A stretch of 64,000 nt of DNA, taken from positions 1 to 64,000 of the forward strand of contig JALHQP010000003.1 in the NCBI GenBank assembly GCA_022841885.1. Reading direction: 5' to 3'. Positions 31,317 through 45,321 of the stretch are shown one piece after another (the stretch's first letter is position 1; the number at the start of each line of letters is the position of its first letter). The DNA comes from Aquincola sp. GTDB lineage: Bacteria > Pseudomonadota > Gammaproteobacteria > Burkholderiales > Burkholderiaceae_C. Made by a program: the position numbers and the translations under genes. A model generated the notes under the pieces. The model was given only the letters and a program-made list of their open reading frames with translations, was not told the origin of the DNA and made no database searches.

Positions 31317-32367
31317 GCACTGGCGCTGCGGTTGCGTCGATCGCATCCAGCGCCCAGCGCGGCTTCACGTCGAACGTGAGGTCGCGCTGCGGCGTCGCGC
31401 GGCCGGCGTCGCAACGCATCGCGGCGGCCAGGGCGATCATCGCCCCGTTGTCACTGCACAGGTGCAGTTCCGGGTAGTGCACCTGCACGCGTGCCTTGTG
31501 GCACGCCGCATCGAGTTGCTCGCGCAGCAGGTGGTTGGCGCCCACCCCGCCGGCGACGACCAAGCGTGCAAGCCGGGTTTCGCGCAGGGCGCGCATCGAC
31601 TTCTTCACCAGCACGTCGACGATCGCCGCCTGCGTGGCGGCGGCCAGGTCGGCGCGCCAGGCATCGCAGGTCGATGCCTCGAGCTTGCGCACCTGCGTCA
31701 GCACGGCCGTCTTGAGGCCGGCGAACGAGAAGTGAAGGTCACCGCTGCCGAGCATCGGTCGCGGCAACTCGAAAGCCGCCGCATTGCCGTGCGCCGCCAG
31801 TCGCGACAGCGCCGGCCCGCCCGGGTAGCCCAGCCCCAACAGCTTGGCGCTCTTGTCGAAGGCCTCGCCGGCGGCGTCGTCGATCGTTTCGCCGAGCAGT
31901 TCGTAGTCGCCGACGCCTGCGACCCGCATCAGCTGCGTGTGCCCGCCCGAGACCAGCAGCGCGACGAAGGGAAAGCGCGGCGGGTCGGCCGACAGGAAGG
32001 GCGAGAGCAGATGGCCTTCGAGATGGTGCACGCCGAGCGCCGGCTTGCCGAGCGCCGCCGCCAGCGCGACGCCCATCCCGGCACCCACCAGCAGCGCGCC
32101 GGCCAGGCCGGGACCGCGCGTGTAGGCCACCAGGTCGACCTCGCCGAGCGAGCGGCCCGCCTGCGCCAGCACGCCGCGCGCCAGCGGCAGCAGACGCCGG
32201 ATGTGGTCTCGCGAGGCCAGTTCGGGCACCACACCGCCGTAGGCCTGGTGCATGTCGGCCTGGCTGTGCAGGGCGTGGGACAGCAGTTGTGGCGTCGCGT
32301 CGGGCCGGGTTCGCACCAACGCAACGCCGGTTTCGTCGCAGGAGGATTCGATGCCCAGCACGATCAT
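31309..32367 (-). CDS. tsaD: tRNA N6-threonylcarbamoyladenosine transferase subunit TsaD
   Basis: A 352-residue ASKHA-family protein that transfers threonylcarbamoyl to A37 of ANN-decoding tRNAs. Visible are [12 protein letters not shown] at the N-terminus, the metal-binding [20 protein letters not shown], and [16 protein letters not shown] 32367 ([12 protein letters not shown]) is standard; the longer frame is not used. Confidence 0.98.
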   Translation of the reverse strand: MIVLGIESSCDETGVALVRTRPDATPQLLSHALHSQADMHQAYGGVVPELASRDHIRRLLPLARGVLAQAGRSLGEVDLVAYTRGPGLAGALLVGAGMGVALAAALGKPALGVHHLEGHLLSPFLSADPPRFPFVALLVSGGHTQLMRVAGVGDYELLGETIDDAAGEAFDKSAKLLGLGYPGGPALSRLAAHGNAAAFELPRPMLGSGDLHFSFAGLKTAVLTQVRKLEASTCDAWRADLAAATQAAIVDVLVKKSMRALRETRLARLVVAGGVGANHLLREQLDAACHKARVQVHYPELHLCSDNGAMIALAAAMRCDAGRATPQRDLTFDVKPRWALDAIDATAAPVLS

Positions 32368-32545
32368 CGGGCCAGTGTAGCCAGCGTGAACTGCGGCACG
32401 CGTTCCTACAAAACGACACACCTGCGCATCGGAACAAACCCTGGTTCGTGCACGAGACCATTGGCACGAGCCGAAGCACGGCGTTACTCTTGAGGCGAAA
32501 TCAACATCTGGAGGGGACCCGGCTCGCGGGCCCGCGCGTTGGGAC

Positions 32546-32833
32546 ATGAAGGAATTCAAGCTCGCTGCTTGGCCGGAATTGCCCGCTCCGTTCCACCGGA
32601 CGGTGTACCGCCGCATGCTGAGCGACATGTCCCACCGTTACATGTCTGTGTCCGCACTGGTGCTGTCCAGCGGGGCGTCCAAGATGGATGTGCGTCTGTT
32701 CCTGCAGATGCTCGACGAGAAGGACCTGCTGCTCGAACGCGAGGGCGAACCCGATTCGTTCCTCGACTCGCTGCGCCCGGTGGGCGACTGGTTCCGGCGC
32801 ACCATCTTCGGCGCCGACGTGCCGAAGTCCTGA
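32546..32833 (+). CDS. Small conserved-looking protein, possible winged-helix fold
   Basis: A 95-residue basic-acidic protein I do not recognise by name. A GGAGGGG Shine-Dalgarno region lies 25-30 nt upstream. The centre reads as a helix-turn-helix-like unit ([20 protein letters not shown]) followed by a possible wing ([13 protein letters not shown]). The end has an aromatic patch ([12 protein letters not shown]). It is convergent with fdx and divergent from tsaD. A small DNA- or protein-binding role is a guess from this pattern. Confidence 0.65.
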   Translation: MKEFKLAAWPELPAPFHRTVYRRMLSDMSHRYMSVSALVLSSGASKMDVRLFLQMLDEKDLLLEREGEPDSFLDSLRPVGDWFRRTIFGADVPKS

Positions 32834-32848
32834 TCCGCTTGAAGGCCG

Positions 32849-33190
32849 CTAGGCCTTCTTCTCCTTCGCGTGGTTGATCGAGTACTTCGGGATCTCGACC
32901 GTCACGTCCTTGTTCGACACGATGGCCTGGCAGGACAGGCGCGAGCTCGGCTCCAGCCCCCAGGCGCGGTCCAGCAGGTCCTCTTCGCTCTCGTCCATCT
33001 CGCCGAGCGAATCGAAGCCCTCGCGCACCACCACGTGGCAGGTGGTGCAGGCGCAACTCATCTCGCAGGCATGCTCGATGTCGACGCCGTGCTCGAGCAT
33101 CGCCTCGCACAGCGACGTGCCCTGGGCCGCCTCGAAGCTTGCGCCCTCGGGGGCGTACTCGGGATGCGGGAGGATGCGGATCACCGGCAT
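32849..33190 (-). CDS. fdx: ISC-type 2Fe-2S ferredoxin
   Basis: A 113-residue adrenodoxin-like ferredoxin that supplies electrons to IscS/IscU during cluster assembly. Ligands are CEMSCACTTC (C-x5-C-x2-C with the preceding Glu/Met) and the distal CQAI. It is the last gene of the isc operon, 13 bp after hscA. No iscX follows. Confidence 0.96.
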   Translation of the reverse strand: MPVIRILPHPEYAPEGASFEAAQGTSLCEAMLEHGVDIEHACEMSCACTTCHVVVREGFDSLGEMDESEEDLLDRAWGLEPSSRLSCQAIVSNKDVTVEIPKYSINHAKEKKA

Positions 33191-33203
33191 GGCTGCGCGC
33201 CCC

Positions 33204-35063
<1,860 letters not shown>

Positions 35064-35065
35064 GG

Positions 35066-35584
35066 TCAGCTCTCGTGGGCCTCGAGCCGACGCGCGACGT
35101 CGGCATGGAAGCGCGAGATGAACATGAGCGCCCTCACCCGCTCGGCGGCCGCCGGCGCGTCGCCGCGCTCGTCGAGCAGCAACTGCAACTCGGCCAGCAG
35201 GGCCGACTCCGCGCGGCGCACCTCGTCGCCGAGCCGTTCGAGTTCGGGTTCATCGCGTGCCTCGTCCAGCGCCTCGCGCCAGGCCATCTGCTGGCCCAGG
35301 AATGCCGCAGGCATCGCGGTGTTGCGCTCGGCGTCGATCGGTGCACCGCGCAGCTCGCACAGGTAGGCCGCGCGCGACACCGGTTCGCGCAGGCGTCGGT
35401 GGGCCTCGTTGATGCGTACCGACCATTGCATCGCCACGCGCTGCGCCGCAGCCCCTTCGGCCGAGAACTTGTCCGGGTGCGCGCTTGCTTGCAGCTGCCG
35501 CCAACGCGCGTCGAGGTCGGCCCGGTCGAGCGCGAACCGCTCGGGCAGGCCGAACAGCACGAAGTCGTTGTCGGAGAGCTTCAT
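35066..35584 (-). CDS. hscB: J-domain co-chaperone HscB
   Basis: A 172-residue J protein. The HPD motif ([12 protein letters not shown]) lies near residue 36, and a C-terminal helical domain for IscU binding follows. It stimulates HscA ATPase. The start overlaps the stop of the GNAT gene by 4 bp. Confidence 0.96.
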   Translation of the reverse strand: MKLSDNDFVLFGLPERFALDRADLDARWRQLQASAHPDKFSAEGAAAQRVAMQWSVRINEAHRRLREPVSRAAYLCELRGAPIDAERNTAMPAAFLGQQMAWREALDEARDEPELERLGDEVRRAESALLAELQLLLDERGDAPAAAERVRALMFISRFHADVARRLEAHES

Positions 35585-36066
35585 GCCAGCGCCTTCTGCA
35601 TGAACACCGACAGGCCGTTGTCCGGATAGCCGCCGAACGCGGCACGGCGCACATAGCCGCAGCGTTCGTACAGGCGCACGGCGGCATGCTGGGCCTGGCC
35701 GGTTTCGAGCAGCGCACGGTCGACGCCTCGCTCGCGCAGCGAGCCTTCCAGCCGCTCGAGCATGCGCTCGCCGATGCGTTGCCCGCGCAGCGCCGGGTCG
35801 ACATACATGCGCTTGACCTCGCCGTAGGCACGGCCCTCGGTGTCGGGTCGGCCCGGCATGCGGCGCACAGCGCCGGTGCCGACGATCCGTTCTCCCCGCC
35901 AGGCGGCGACGAAGGTCACCTCAGGCGCCAGCAGCTCCTGCACCGAGAGGATGTGGTTGGCTTCCGGTTCGTACAGCTCGCCCAGGTAGCGGTCGAGCGC
36001 GTCGAGCAGCGCGATGACCTGGGGGTGATCGGCGCGCTCGGGTCGGATCTCGACGACGGCATTCAC
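35581..36066 (-). CDS. GNAT-family N-acetyltransferase embedded in the isc operon
   Basis: A 161-residue GNAT protein. The acetyl-CoA-binding loop is [19 protein letters not shown] (about residues 95-113), preceded by [12 protein letters not shown] and followed by [18 protein letters not shown]. The substrate is unknown. It overlaps iscA and hscB by 4 bp on each side, so it is translated as part of the Fe-S assembly operon. This gene is not part of the usual iscRSUA-hscBA-fdx set. Confidence 0.9.
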   Translation of the reverse strand: MNAVVEIRPERADHPQVIALLDALDRYLGELYEPEANHILSVQELLAPEVTFVAAWRGERIVGTGAVRRMPGRPDTEGRAYGEVKRMYVDPALRGQRIGERMLERLEGSLRERGVDRALLETGQAQHAAVRLYERCGYVRRAAFGGYPDNGLSVFMQKALA

Positions 36067-36386
36067 ACGCGAAAGGACTCGCCGCAGCCGCAGCGGTCTT
36101 TCTCGCGCGGGTTGTGGAATTTGAAGCCCTCGTTCAGGCCCTCGCGCACGAAGTCGAGTTCGGTGCCGTCGATGTAGGGCAGGCTCTTTGGATCGACCAG
36201 CACCTTGACGCCATGACCCTCGAAGACCACGTCCTCGGGCGCCACGTCGTCGGCGTACTCGAGCTTGTAGGCCAGGCCCGAGCAGCCGGTGGTCTTGACG
36301 CCCAGGCGCACGCCCACGCCCTTGCCGCGGCGGGCAAGGTAGCGTGTGACATGGCGTGCCGCGGCCTCAGTGAGCGTGACTGCCAT
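36063..36386 (-). CDS. iscA: A-type Fe-S carrier IscA
   Basis: A 107-residue A-type carrier with the three conserved cysteines: one in [14 protein letters not shown] and two in DRCGCGESF at the C-terminus. It delivers or holds clusters and iron. Its start lies inside the 3' end of iscU (20-bp overlap), which implies coupling. Confidence 0.96.
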   Translation of the reverse strand: MAVTLTEAAARHVTRYLARRGKGVGVRLGVKTTGCSGLAYKLEYADDVAPEDVVFEGHGVKVLVDPKSLPYIDGTELDFVREGLNEGFKFHNPREKDRCGCGESFRV

Positions 36387-36762
36387 GCTTGTTCTTGTAG
36401 TCCTCGACGGCGGCCTTGATCGCGTCCTCGGCCAGGATCGAGCAGTGGATCTTGACCGGCGGCAGCGCCAGTTCCTGTGCGATCTGCGTGTTCTTGATCG
36501 TGGCCGCCTCGTCGAGCGTCTTGCCCTTGACCCACTCGGTCACCAGCGACGACGAGGCGATCGCCGAGCCGCAGCCGTAGGTCTTGAATCGCGCGTCCTC
36601 GATCAGGCCCGTGGCCGGGTTGACCTTGATCTGCAACTTCATCACGTCGCCGCAGGCCGGGGCGCCGACCATGCCGGTGCCCACCGTGTCGTCACCCTTG
36701 TCGAACGAGCCGACGTTACGCGGATTTTCGTAGTGGTCGATGACCTTGTCGCTGTATGCCAT
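36367..36762 (-). CDS. iscU: Fe-S scaffold protein IscU
   Basis: A 131-residue scaffold. The cluster cysteines are in [20 protein letters not shown] and [10 protein letters not shown], with the conserved Asp after the first Cys. The LPPVK chaperone-recognition motif precedes the third Cys. The sequence is fully canonical. Confidence 0.98.
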   Translation of the reverse strand: MAYSDKVIDHYENPRNVGSFDKGDDTVGTGMVGAPACGDVMKLQIKVNPATGLIEDARFKTYGCGSAIASSSLVTEWVKGKTLDEAATIKNTQIAQELALPPVKIHCSILAEDAIKAAVEDYKNKHGSHAH

Positions 36763-36783
36763 GTCTGAAACTCCTTGTACTGC

Positions 36784-38004
36784 TCAATGCGCCGTCCACT
36801 GGATCGTGGAGATGTCGATGCCGTCCTTGAACATCTCCCACAGCGGCGAAAGTTCTCTCAGCTTGGCCACGCGCTCGCGGATCAGGCCCGCGGCGTGGTC
36901 GATCTCCTCGGCCGTCGTGAAGCGGCCGATCGTCATGCGCAGGCTCGAGTGCGCGAGTTCGTCGCTGCGGCCGAGCGCGCGCAGCACGTAGCTCGGCTCG
37001 AGGCTGGCCGAGGTGCAGGCCGAGCCCGAGGACACCGCGATGCCCTTGCAACCCATGATCAGCGACTCGCCCTCGACGAAGTTGAAGCTCATGTTCAGGT
37101 TGTGCGGCACCCGCCTTTCGAGGTGGCCGTTGACGAACACCTGCTCGACGTCCGACAGGCCGCGCAGCAGGCGCTGCTGCAAGCCGCGGATGCGCTCGCC
37201 CTCGGTGGCCATCTCCTCGCGCGCGATGCGAAACGCCTCGCCCATGCCGACGCACTGGTGCGTGGGCAGCGTGCCGCTCCTCATGCCGCGCTCGTGGCCG
37301 CCGCCGTGCATCTGGGCCTCGATGCGCACGCGCGGCTTGCGCCGCACATAGAGCGCGCCGATGCCCTTGGGCCCGTAGGTCTTGTGCGAGGCCAGGCTCA
37401 TCAGGTCGACCGGCAGCGTCGCCAGGTCGATCTGCACCTTGCCGGTGGCCTGCGCCGCGTCGACGTGGAAGACGATGTTGCGCTCGCGGCAGATCGCGCC
37501 GATGGCCGGGATGTCCTGGATCACGCCGATCTCGTTGTTGACCAGCATCACCGAGGCCAGGATCGTGTCGGGCCGCAGCGCGGCCTCGAACCTGTCGAGG
37601 TCGATCAGACCGTCTTCCTGCACGTCGAGGTAGGTGGCCTCGAAGCCCTGGCGCTCGAGCTCGCGCACCGTGTCGAGCACCGCCTTGTGCTCGGTCTTCA
37701 CGGTGACGATGTGCTTGCCGCGCCCCTTGTAGAACTGCGCGGCGCCCTTCAGCGCCAGGTTGTTCGACTCGGTCGCGCCCGAGGTCCAGACGATCTCGCG
37801 CGGGTCGGCCCCCACCAGTTCGGCCACCTGCACGCGCGCCTTCTCGACCGCTTCTTCGGCCTCCCAGCCCCAGGCGTGGCTGCGCGAGGCCGGGTTGCCG
37901 AAGTGCTCGCGCAGCCACGGCACCATCGCGTCGACGACGCGGGGGTCCACCGGCGTCGTGGCGCCGTAGTCCAGGTAGATCGGAAAGTGGGGCGTCATGT
38001 CCAT
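36784..38004 (-). CDS. iscS: Cysteine desulfurase IscS
   Basis: A 406-residue PLP enzyme that extracts sulfur from cysteine. The Schiff-base Lys lies in [16 protein letters not shown]. The mobile-loop catalytic Cys lies in [17 protein letters not shown]. It provides sulfur for Fe-S clusters and for tRNA thiolation. It follows iscR after 15 bp. Confidence 0.98.
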   Translation of the reverse strand: MDMTPHFPIYLDYGATTPVDPRVVDAMVPWLREHFGNPASRSHAWGWEAEEAVEKARVQVAELVGADPREIVWTSGATESNNLALKGAAQFYKGRGKHIVTVKTEHKAVLDTVRELERQGFEATYLDVQEDGLIDLDRFEAALRPDTILASVMLVNNEIGVIQDIPAIGAICRERNIVFHVDAAQATGKVQIDLATLPVDLMSLASHKTYGPKGIGALYVRRKPRVRIEAQMHGGGHERGMRSGTLPTHQCVGMGEAFRIAREEMATEGERIRGLQQRLLRGLSDVEQVFVNGHLERRVPHNLNMSFNFVEGESLIMGCKGIAVSSGSACTSASLEPSYVLRALGRSDELAHSSLRMTIGRFTTAEEIDHAAGLIRERVAKLRELSPLWEMFKDGIDISTIQWTAH

Positions 38005-38019
38005 CGGGCCACCGCGCTC

Positions 38020-38556
38020 CTACTTGACCAGCGCCGCGCCGAGCGCGAACACCGAGTTCGGCCCCGTGACGCGGATCGGCTTGACCACCGGCGCCGACGA
38101 GATCGCGCGCTTCATCGGTGCCTGCTCGGACACCGACACCCCCTTGGCGATCTGCTCGTCGACCAGCTTCTTCAAGGTCACCGAACTCAGGAAGTCGATC
38201 ATCTTGCTGTTGAGCTCGGTCCACAGGTCGTGCGTCATGCACTTGCCGTTGTCATCGCCCATGCAGTTTTCCTTGCCGCCGCAGCCGGTGGCGTCCAGCG
38301 GCTCGTCGACGGCCAGGATGATGTCGGCCACGGTGATCTGGGCCGCCTCGCGGCCCAGCGAGTAGCCGCCGCCGGGGCCGCGCGTGCTCTCGACCAGCTC
38401 ATGTCGACGCAGCTTGCCGAACAGCTGCTCGAGGTAGGACAGCGAGATCTGCTGGCGCTGGCTGATCGCGGCCAGCGCGACCGGTCCGTTGGTGGAGCGA
38501 AGACCGAGGTCGATCATCGCGGTGACGGCAAAACGGCCTTTGGTTGTGAGTCGCAT
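38020..38556 (-). CDS. iscR: Fe-S cluster-responsive regulator IscR
   Basis: A 178-residue Rrf2-family regulator. The N-terminal winged helix (MRLTTKGRFAVTAMIDLGLR) is followed by the cluster motif CGGKENCMGDDNGKCMTH, giving C-x5-C-x7-C. The second spacing is two residues longer than in E. coli IscR. Holo-IscR should repress this operon. The C-terminal tail, about 30 residues, is longer than in E. coli. ATG 38556 is chosen over the upstream extension. Confidence 0.96.
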   Translation of the reverse strand: MRLTTKGRFAVTAMIDLGLRSTNGPVALAAISQRQQISLSYLEQLFGKLRRHELVESTRGPGGGYSLGREAAQITVADIILAVDEPLDATGCGGKENCMGDDNGKCMTHDLWTELNSKMIDFLSSVTLKKLVDEQIAKGVSVSEQAPMKRAISSAPVVKPIRVTGPNSVFALGAALVK

Positions 38557-38625
38557 GGGGGCTCCTGTGGAGGAATCTGCGGGTAAACCCGTCTCGATTC
38601 CGAGCGGATCGCTCAAGTTTACCGG

Positions 38626-38648
38626 AAGTCGACAGATTTGGTCGGATA
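38626..38648 (-). promoter_or_regulatory. Candidate IscR type-1-like binding site
   Basis: The plus strand reads AAGTCGAC, AGATTTG, GTCGGATA across these 23 bp. The minus strand is TATCCGACC, AAATC, TGTCGACTT, an imperfect dyad like type-1 IscR sites (half-sites near YCGAC around an A/T-rich centre). It lies 70 bp upstream of iscR in the only non-coding gap before the phosphatase gene, so operon autoregulation is the natural reading. Confidence 0.5.
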
Positions 38649-38652
38649 CAGC

Positions 38653-39116
38653 TCAGGAAGTTCCCAGCCTGCGGGTCAGTTCGCGGGCCAGCGCCTCACT
38701 CGCCGCCTCGACCTGGTCGAGCACCTGTTCAAAGCCGGCCGGGCCGCCGGTGTAGGGGTCGGGCACCGGCCGGCCGGCGAACAGACGCAGCTCAGCCCGG
38801 CTGGCGGCCGGCCGCAGTTGCACCAGCTCGGCCAGATTGGCCTCGTCCATCGCCAGGATCAGGTCGAAACGATCGAAGTCCGCCTCCGACACCTGGCGCG
38901 CGCGCAAGGTGGACAAGTCGTAGCCGCGTCGTTGCGCGTGCTGCTGCGAGCGCAAGTCCGGCGGATGGCCGACATGCCAGCTGCCGGTGCCCGCCGAGTC
39001 CACCTCCACATGCCCGTCGAGGCCAGCCACCGCCAGCTTGTGGCGCAGCACGGCCTCGGCAGTCGGCGAGCGGCAGATGTTGCCCAGGCACACCATCAGC
39101 ACCCGCAGGCGCGCCG

Positions 39117-39120
<4 letters not shown>
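38653..39120 (-). CDS. Low-molecular-weight protein tyrosine phosphatase
   Basis: A 155-residue enzyme with the P-loop [15 protein letters not shown] (C-x5-R-S) at residues 10-24 and the general-acid Asp in VPDPYTG. It hydrolyses phosphotyrosine; the target is unknown. It overlaps uvrB by 4 bp and is followed by iscR, an arrangement frequent in related bacteria. Confidence 0.94.
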
Positions 39121-41243
<2,123 letters not shown>

Positions 41244-41349
41244 CGATGGCACTAGGGTTGACCCGTAAAATCCGCGCAATCCGTCAGCGTAGCGCATCGC
41301 GCCGCGCCCTTCCCGCCCCGCCCTCGACCCCTCCCGCCAACGCCCTGTC

Positions 41350-42555
41350 ATGAGCCTCTTCTCGACCGTTGAAATGGCCCCCCGCGACCCGATCCTGGGC
41401 CTCAACGAACAGTTCGCCGCCGATCCGAACCCGAACAAGGTCAACCTCGGCGTGGGTGTGTACTACGACGAGAACGGCACGCTGCCGCTGCTCAAGTGCG
41501 TGGCCGCGGCCGAGCAGCAGCTGGTCGAGGCCGCCAAGCCGCGCGGCTACCTGCCCATCGACGGCATCGCGGCCTACGACCTGGCGGTGCAGGGCCTCGT
41601 GTTCGGCGCCGACAGCCCGCTCGTGAAGGGCAGGCGCGTGGCCACCGTGCAGGCACTGGGCGGCACCGGCGGCCTGAAGATCGGCGCCGACTTCCTGAAG
41701 CAGCTCAAGCCCGCGTCGCGCGTGCTGATCAGCGCGCCGAGCTGGGAGAACCACCGCGCGCTGTTCACCCGTGCCGGCTTCGAGGTCGGCGAGTACCCCT
41801 ACTACGACCCGGCCCGGCGCCAGGAAGGCGGCATCGACTTCGCCGCCATGAAGGCCGCACTGCTGGCCGCGGCGCCCGGCACCATCGTCGTGCTGCACGC
41901 CTGCTGCCACAACCCGACCGGCTACGACCTGACGCCGGGCCAATGGGACGAGGTGATCGCGGTGGTGCAGTCGCGCCAGCTCGTGCCCTTCCTCGACATG
42001 GCCTACCAAGGCTTCGGCGCCGGCATTGCCGAGGACGGCGCCGCGGTGGCCAAGTTCGTGGCCACCGGCATGGACTTCTTCGTCGCGACCTCGTTCTCGA
42101 AGAGCTTCTCTCTGTACGGCGAGCGTGTCGGCGCGCTGTCGGTGGTGTGCGAGAGCGCCGATGAAGCCGCGCGCGTGTTGTCGCAGCTGAAGATCGCGAT
42201 CCGCACCAACTACTCCAACCCGCCGATCCATGGCGCGCAGATCGTCGCCACGGTGCTGTCCACGCCCGCGCTGCGCGCCCAGTGGGAGCAGGAACTGGCC
42301 GCCATGCGCAGCCGCATCAAGATCATGCGCACGGCGCTGGTGGGCAAGCTCGCCGCCGCCGGGGTGAAGCAGGACTTCTCGTTCATCGCCCGCCAGCAGG
42401 GCATGTTCAGCTATTCCGGCCTGAATGCAGCGCAGATGCAGCGCCTGCGCAGCGAGTTCGGCGTCTACGGTGTGGACTCCGGGCGCATCTGCGTGGCCGC
42501 ACTGAACCCGAAGAACATCGACGCCGTGGTGGCGGCGATCGCAAAGGTGCTGTAA
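41350..42555 (+). CDS. Aromatic amino acid / aspartate aminotransferase
   Basis: A 401-residue class I aminotransferase of the AspC/TyrB group. Motifs are [27 protein letters not shown], the PLP Lys in [14 protein letters not shown], and the substrate-carboxylate Arg in [11 protein letters not shown]. It interconverts aspartate, phenylalanine or tyrosine with their keto acids using 2-oxoglutarate. It is divergent from uvrB. A strong hairpin follows. Confidence 0.94.
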   Translation: MSLFSTVEMAPRDPILGLNEQFAADPNPNKVNLGVGVYYDENGTLPLLKCVAAAEQQLVEAAKPRGYLPIDGIAAYDLAVQGLVFGADSPLVKGRRVATVQALGGTGGLKIGADFLKQLKPASRVLISAPSWENHRALFTRAGFEVGEYPYYDPARRQEGGIDFAAMKAALLAAAPGTIVVLHACCHNPTGYDLTPGQWDEVIAVVQSRQLVPFLDMAYQGFGAGIAEDGAAVAKFVATGMDFFVATSFSKSFSLYGERVGALSVVCESADEAARVLSQLKIAIRTNYSNPPIHGAQIVATVLSTPALRAQWEQELAAMRSRIKIMRTALVGKLAAAGVKQDFSFIARQQGMFSYSGLNAAQMQRLRSEFGVYGVDSGRICVAALNPKNIDAVVAAIAKVL

Positions 42556-42620
42556 GCCCAGGCTGTCACGCTGTCGACAAGCTGCCCGAGAAAAGGCGGC
42601 CGTCGGTACGTGTTTTCTCG

Positions 42621-42647
42621 CTGTCCCGGACCTTGCGTCCGGGGCAG
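42621..42647 (+). terminator. Hairpin downstream of the aminotransferase gene
   Basis: CTGTCCCGGAC (42621-42631) and GTCCGGGGCAG (42637-42647) form an 11-bp stem with one G-T pair and a 5-nt loop. Only a weak T-bearing stretch follows (CATTGTTGCATTG). It lies 66 bp after the stop and before phaZ. Confidence 0.55.
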
Positions 42648-42684
42648 CATTGTTGCATTGCACCATTCGAGGGCATCCCCCGCC

Positions 42685-44007
42685 ATGCTGTACCAGCTCT
42701 ACGAGACCCAGCGCGCGATGCTTGCGCCCTTCAGCGAGTTCGCCAGCGCGTCGTCCAAGCTGTACAACCACCCGCTGTCGCCCTTCGCGCATGCGCCGAT
42801 GTCGCAGCGCGTGTCGGCCGGCTTCGACCTGCTGCACCGCCTGGCCAAGGAGTACGAGAAGCCCGAGTTCGGCATCACGGCGGTCGAGGTCGACGGCGTG
42901 CAGGTCGCCGTGCAGCAGCAGGTGGCGATCGACAAGCCCTTCTGCCGTCTGCTGCGCTTCAAGCGCTTCACCGACGACCCGACGGCGCTCGGCGACATGA
43001 AGCAGCAGCCGCCAGTGCTGGTGGTGGCGCCGCTGTCGGGCCACCACTCGACGCTGCTGCGCGAGACCGTGCGCAGCCTGCTGTCGCACCACAAGGTCTT
43101 CATCACCGACTGGACCGACGCGCGCATGGTGCCCGCCGACGCCGGCGCCTTCCACCTCGACGACTACGTGCGCTACATCGAGGAGTTCATCCGCCACGTC
43201 GGCCCCGAGGTCAACGTGATCTCGGTGTGCCAGCCGACGGTGCCGGTGCTGGCCGCGGTGTCGCTGATGGCCAGCCGCGGCGAGTTCACGCCGCGCACGC
43301 TGACGATGATGGGCGGCCCGATCGACGCCCGCAAGTCGCCCACCGCGGTCAACAACCTGGCGATGAACAAGAGCTACGAGTGGTTCGAGGCCAACGTGAT
43401 CTACCGCGTGCCGCCCAACTACCCGGGCGCCGGCCGCGCCGTCTACCCCGGCTTCCTGCAACACACCGGCTTCGTGGCGATGAACCCGGACCGGCACCTG
43501 AGTTCGCACTACGACTACTTCCTCGACCTGGTGCGCGGCGACGAGGACAGTGCCGAAGGGCATCGCCAGTTCTACGACGAGTACAACGCGGTGCTCGACA
43601 TGCCGGCCGAGTACTACCTCGACACGATCAAGACCGTGTTCCAGGACTTCGCGCTGGTGAACGGCACGTGGCGCGTCAAGGGCGAACTCGTCAGGCCGCA
43701 GGACATCCAGACCAGCGCCCTGCTGACGATCGAGGGCGAGCTCGACGACATCTCGGGCGCCGGCCAGACGCGCGCCGCCCATGGCCTGTGCACCGGCGTG
43801 CCGAAGGCGCGCCAGTTCCACTACGACGTGGTTGGCGCCGGCCACTACGGCATCTTCTCGGGCCGGCGCTGGCGCGAAAAGGTGTACCCGCAAGTGCGAG
43901 AGTTCATCGCCAAGTTCGGCAGCGGGCCGCTGCCGAGGGCCGCTGCCAAGTCGACGGCGAAGGCACCGCGCAAGGCCGCCAAGAAGGCCACGACACGCCG
44001 CCGATAA
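42685..44007 (+). CDS. phaZ: Intracellular polyhydroxybutyrate depolymerase
   Basis: A 440-residue alpha/beta-hydrolase of the PhaZa1 group, which mobilises native intracellular PHB granules. The nucleophile elbow is [10 protein letters not shown], so a Cys replaces the usual Ser, exactly as in Ralstonia i-PHB depolymerase. The distal catalytic His is probably in [15 protein letters not shown]. The C-terminus is a Lys/Ala-rich tail ([20 protein letters not shown]) that could bind DNA or granule proteins. It is 7 bp upstream of rsxB. Confidence 0.95.
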   Translation: MLYQLYETQRAMLAPFSEFASASSKLYNHPLSPFAHAPMSQRVSAGFDLLHRLAKEYEKPEFGITAVEVDGVQVAVQQQVAIDKPFCRLLRFKRFTDDPTALGDMKQQPPVLVVAPLSGHHSTLLRETVRSLLSHHKVFITDWTDARMVPADAGAFHLDDYVRYIEEFIRHVGPEVNVISVCQPTVPVLAAVSLMASRGEFTPRTLTMMGGPIDARKSPTAVNNLAMNKSYEWFEANVIYRVPPNYPGAGRAVYPGFLQHTGFVAMNPDRHLSSHYDYFLDLVRGDEDSAEGHRQFYDEYNAVLDMPAEYYLDTIKTVFQDFALVNGTWRVKGELVRPQDIQTSALLTIEGELDDISGAGQTRAAHGLCTGVPKARQFHYDVVGAGHYGIFSGRRWREKVYPQVREFIAKFGSGPLPRAAAKSTAKAPRKAAKKATTRRR

Positions 44008-44014
44008 TCGGCGC

Positions 44015-44686
44015 GTGACCGCACGGCCCCTCGCCACCGCCCTCTTCGAGCGCCTCGACGCGGCGCTGCCGCAGACCCAATGCACGCGCTGCGGCTACGC
44101 CGATTGCGCCGCCTACGCACGCGCCATCGCCGACGGCGAGGCCATCAACCGCTGCCCGCCGGGCGGTGCCGAGGGCGTGGCGCGGTTGGCCGCGATCAGC
44201 GGTCGCGACGTCCTGCCGCTGGACCCGGCGTGCGGCGCCGAAGGCCCGCGCAAGCGGATGTTCATCGACGAAGCCTGGTGCATCGGCTGCACGCTGTGCA
44301 TCAAGGCCTGCCCGGTGGACTGCATCGTCGGCGCACCGAAGCAGATGCACACCGTCATCGAGTCGCTGTGCACCGGCTGCGAACTGTGCCTGCCGGCCTG
44401 CCCGGTGGATTGCATCCTGGTCGAGGACGCCACGCCCGGCCGCACCGGCTGGGACGCCTGGAGCGAAGACGATGCCGGGCGCGCACGCGAGCGCTACGCC
44501 GCGCACCGTGAGCGCACGCAGCGCGCCGCGCACGAGAACGATCAACGACTGGCGGCGAAGGCCGAGGCCAAGCTGGCCGATCTGGCGGCCGCGAGCACGC
44601 TGACCGACCCCACAGCGCTCGAACGCAAGCGCGCCGTGATCGAGGCGGCAATGCAGCGCGCCCGGGAGCGGGCCGCCAAGGCATGA
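44015..44686 (+). CDS. RsxB/RnfB-like ferredoxin, soluble form
   Basis: A 223-residue protein. An Fes-type 4Fe-4S domain ([16 protein letters not shown], then RCPPGG) is followed by two bacterial-ferredoxin clusters ([15 protein letters not shown] and [15 protein letters not shown]) and a charged helical C-terminus (about 165-223). The N-terminal membrane helix of E. coli RsxB is missing. The start is GTG, 7 bp after phaZ, and the end overlaps nth as ATGA. RsxB partners (rsxA, C, D, G, E) are not in the window. It probably serves as an electron carrier, and pairing with nth is common in betaproteobacteria. Confidence 0.88.
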   Translation: MTARPLATALFERLDAALPQTQCTRCGYADCAAYARAIADGEAINRCPPGGAEGVARLAAISGRDVLPLDPACGAEGPRKRMFIDEAWCIGCTLCIKACPVDCIVGAPKQMHTVIESLCTGCELCLPACPVDCILVEDATPGRTGWDAWSEDDAGRARERYAAHRERTQRAAHENDQRLAAKAEAKLADLAAASTLTDPTALERKRAVIEAAMQRARERAAKA

Positions 44687-45321
44687 AGCCCGCCGACGTC
44701 GAGACCTTCTTCGCCACGCTGCGCGACGCCAACCCGCAGCCGGCCTCCGAACTGGTCTACAGCAGCGTGTTCGAACTGCTCGCCGCGGTGTTGCTGTCGG
44801 CGCAGGCCACCGATGTCAGCGTCAACAAGGCCACGCGTGCCCTGTTCGCACTCGCGCCGACGCCGTGCAAGATGCTCGCGCTGGGCGTGGCCGGCATCGA
44901 GGCCCACATCAAGACCATCGGTCTGTTCCGCAACAAGGCGAAGAACCTGCACGAGACCTGCCGGATCCTGATCGAGCAGCACGGTGGCCAGGTGCCACGC
45001 AGTCGCGAAGCGCTCGAGGCCCTGCCCGGGGTCGGCCGCAAGACGGCCAACGTGGTGCTCAACGTGGCCTTCGGCGAACCGACGATGGCGGTGGACACGC
45101 ACATCTTCCGCGTCGGCAACCGCAGCGGCCTCGCACCCGGCAAGACGCCCTACGAGGTGGAGATGGGGCTGCTCGAGGTGGTGCCCGAGGCCTACCGCGT
45201 CGACGCGCACCACTGGCTGATCCTGCACGGGCGCTACGTGTGCCTGGCGCGCTCGCCGCAATGTTGGCAATGCCGCGTGGCGGCGCAGTGCGCATTCGAA
45301 CCCAAGACGCCGGCGCCATGA
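44683..45321 (+). CDS. nth: Endonuclease III
   Basis: A 212-residue DNA glycosylase/AP lyase for oxidised pyrimidines. The helix-hairpin-helix [18 protein letters not shown], the catalytic Lys in that loop (GRKTA), and the Asp in AVDTHIFRV are present. The 4Fe-4S motif [17 protein letters not shown] (C-x6-C-x2-C-x5-C) is intact. It overlaps both rsxB and btuF by 4 bp. Confidence 0.97.
   Translation: MKPADVETFFATLRDANPQPASELVYSSVFELLAAVLLSAQATDVSVNKATRALFALAPTPCKMLALGVAGIEAHIKTIGLFRNKAKNLHETCRILIEQHGGQVPRSREALEALPGVGRKTANVVLNVAFGEPTMAVDTHIFRVGNRSGLAPGKTPYEVEMGLLEVVPEAYRVDAHHWLILHGRYVCLARSPQCWQCRVAAQCAFEPKTPAP

Noticed and set aside
32440-32480. TTGGCAC sequence upstream of the small unknown gene as a sigma-54 promoter
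   Set aside because: The GC half (TTGC-type) is missing at the required spacing.
36632-36661. TGCAACTTC on the plus strand inside iscU as a fourth ECF promoter
   Set aside because: At the right spacing there is GGCCGGG instead of a GT(T/A)-type -10, and it lies antisense within a gene.
41284-44085. A 933-codon minus-strand frame opposite the aminotransferase and phaZ
   Set aside because: His/Arg/Gln-rich antisense shadow of two clear genes, with no recognisable domain.
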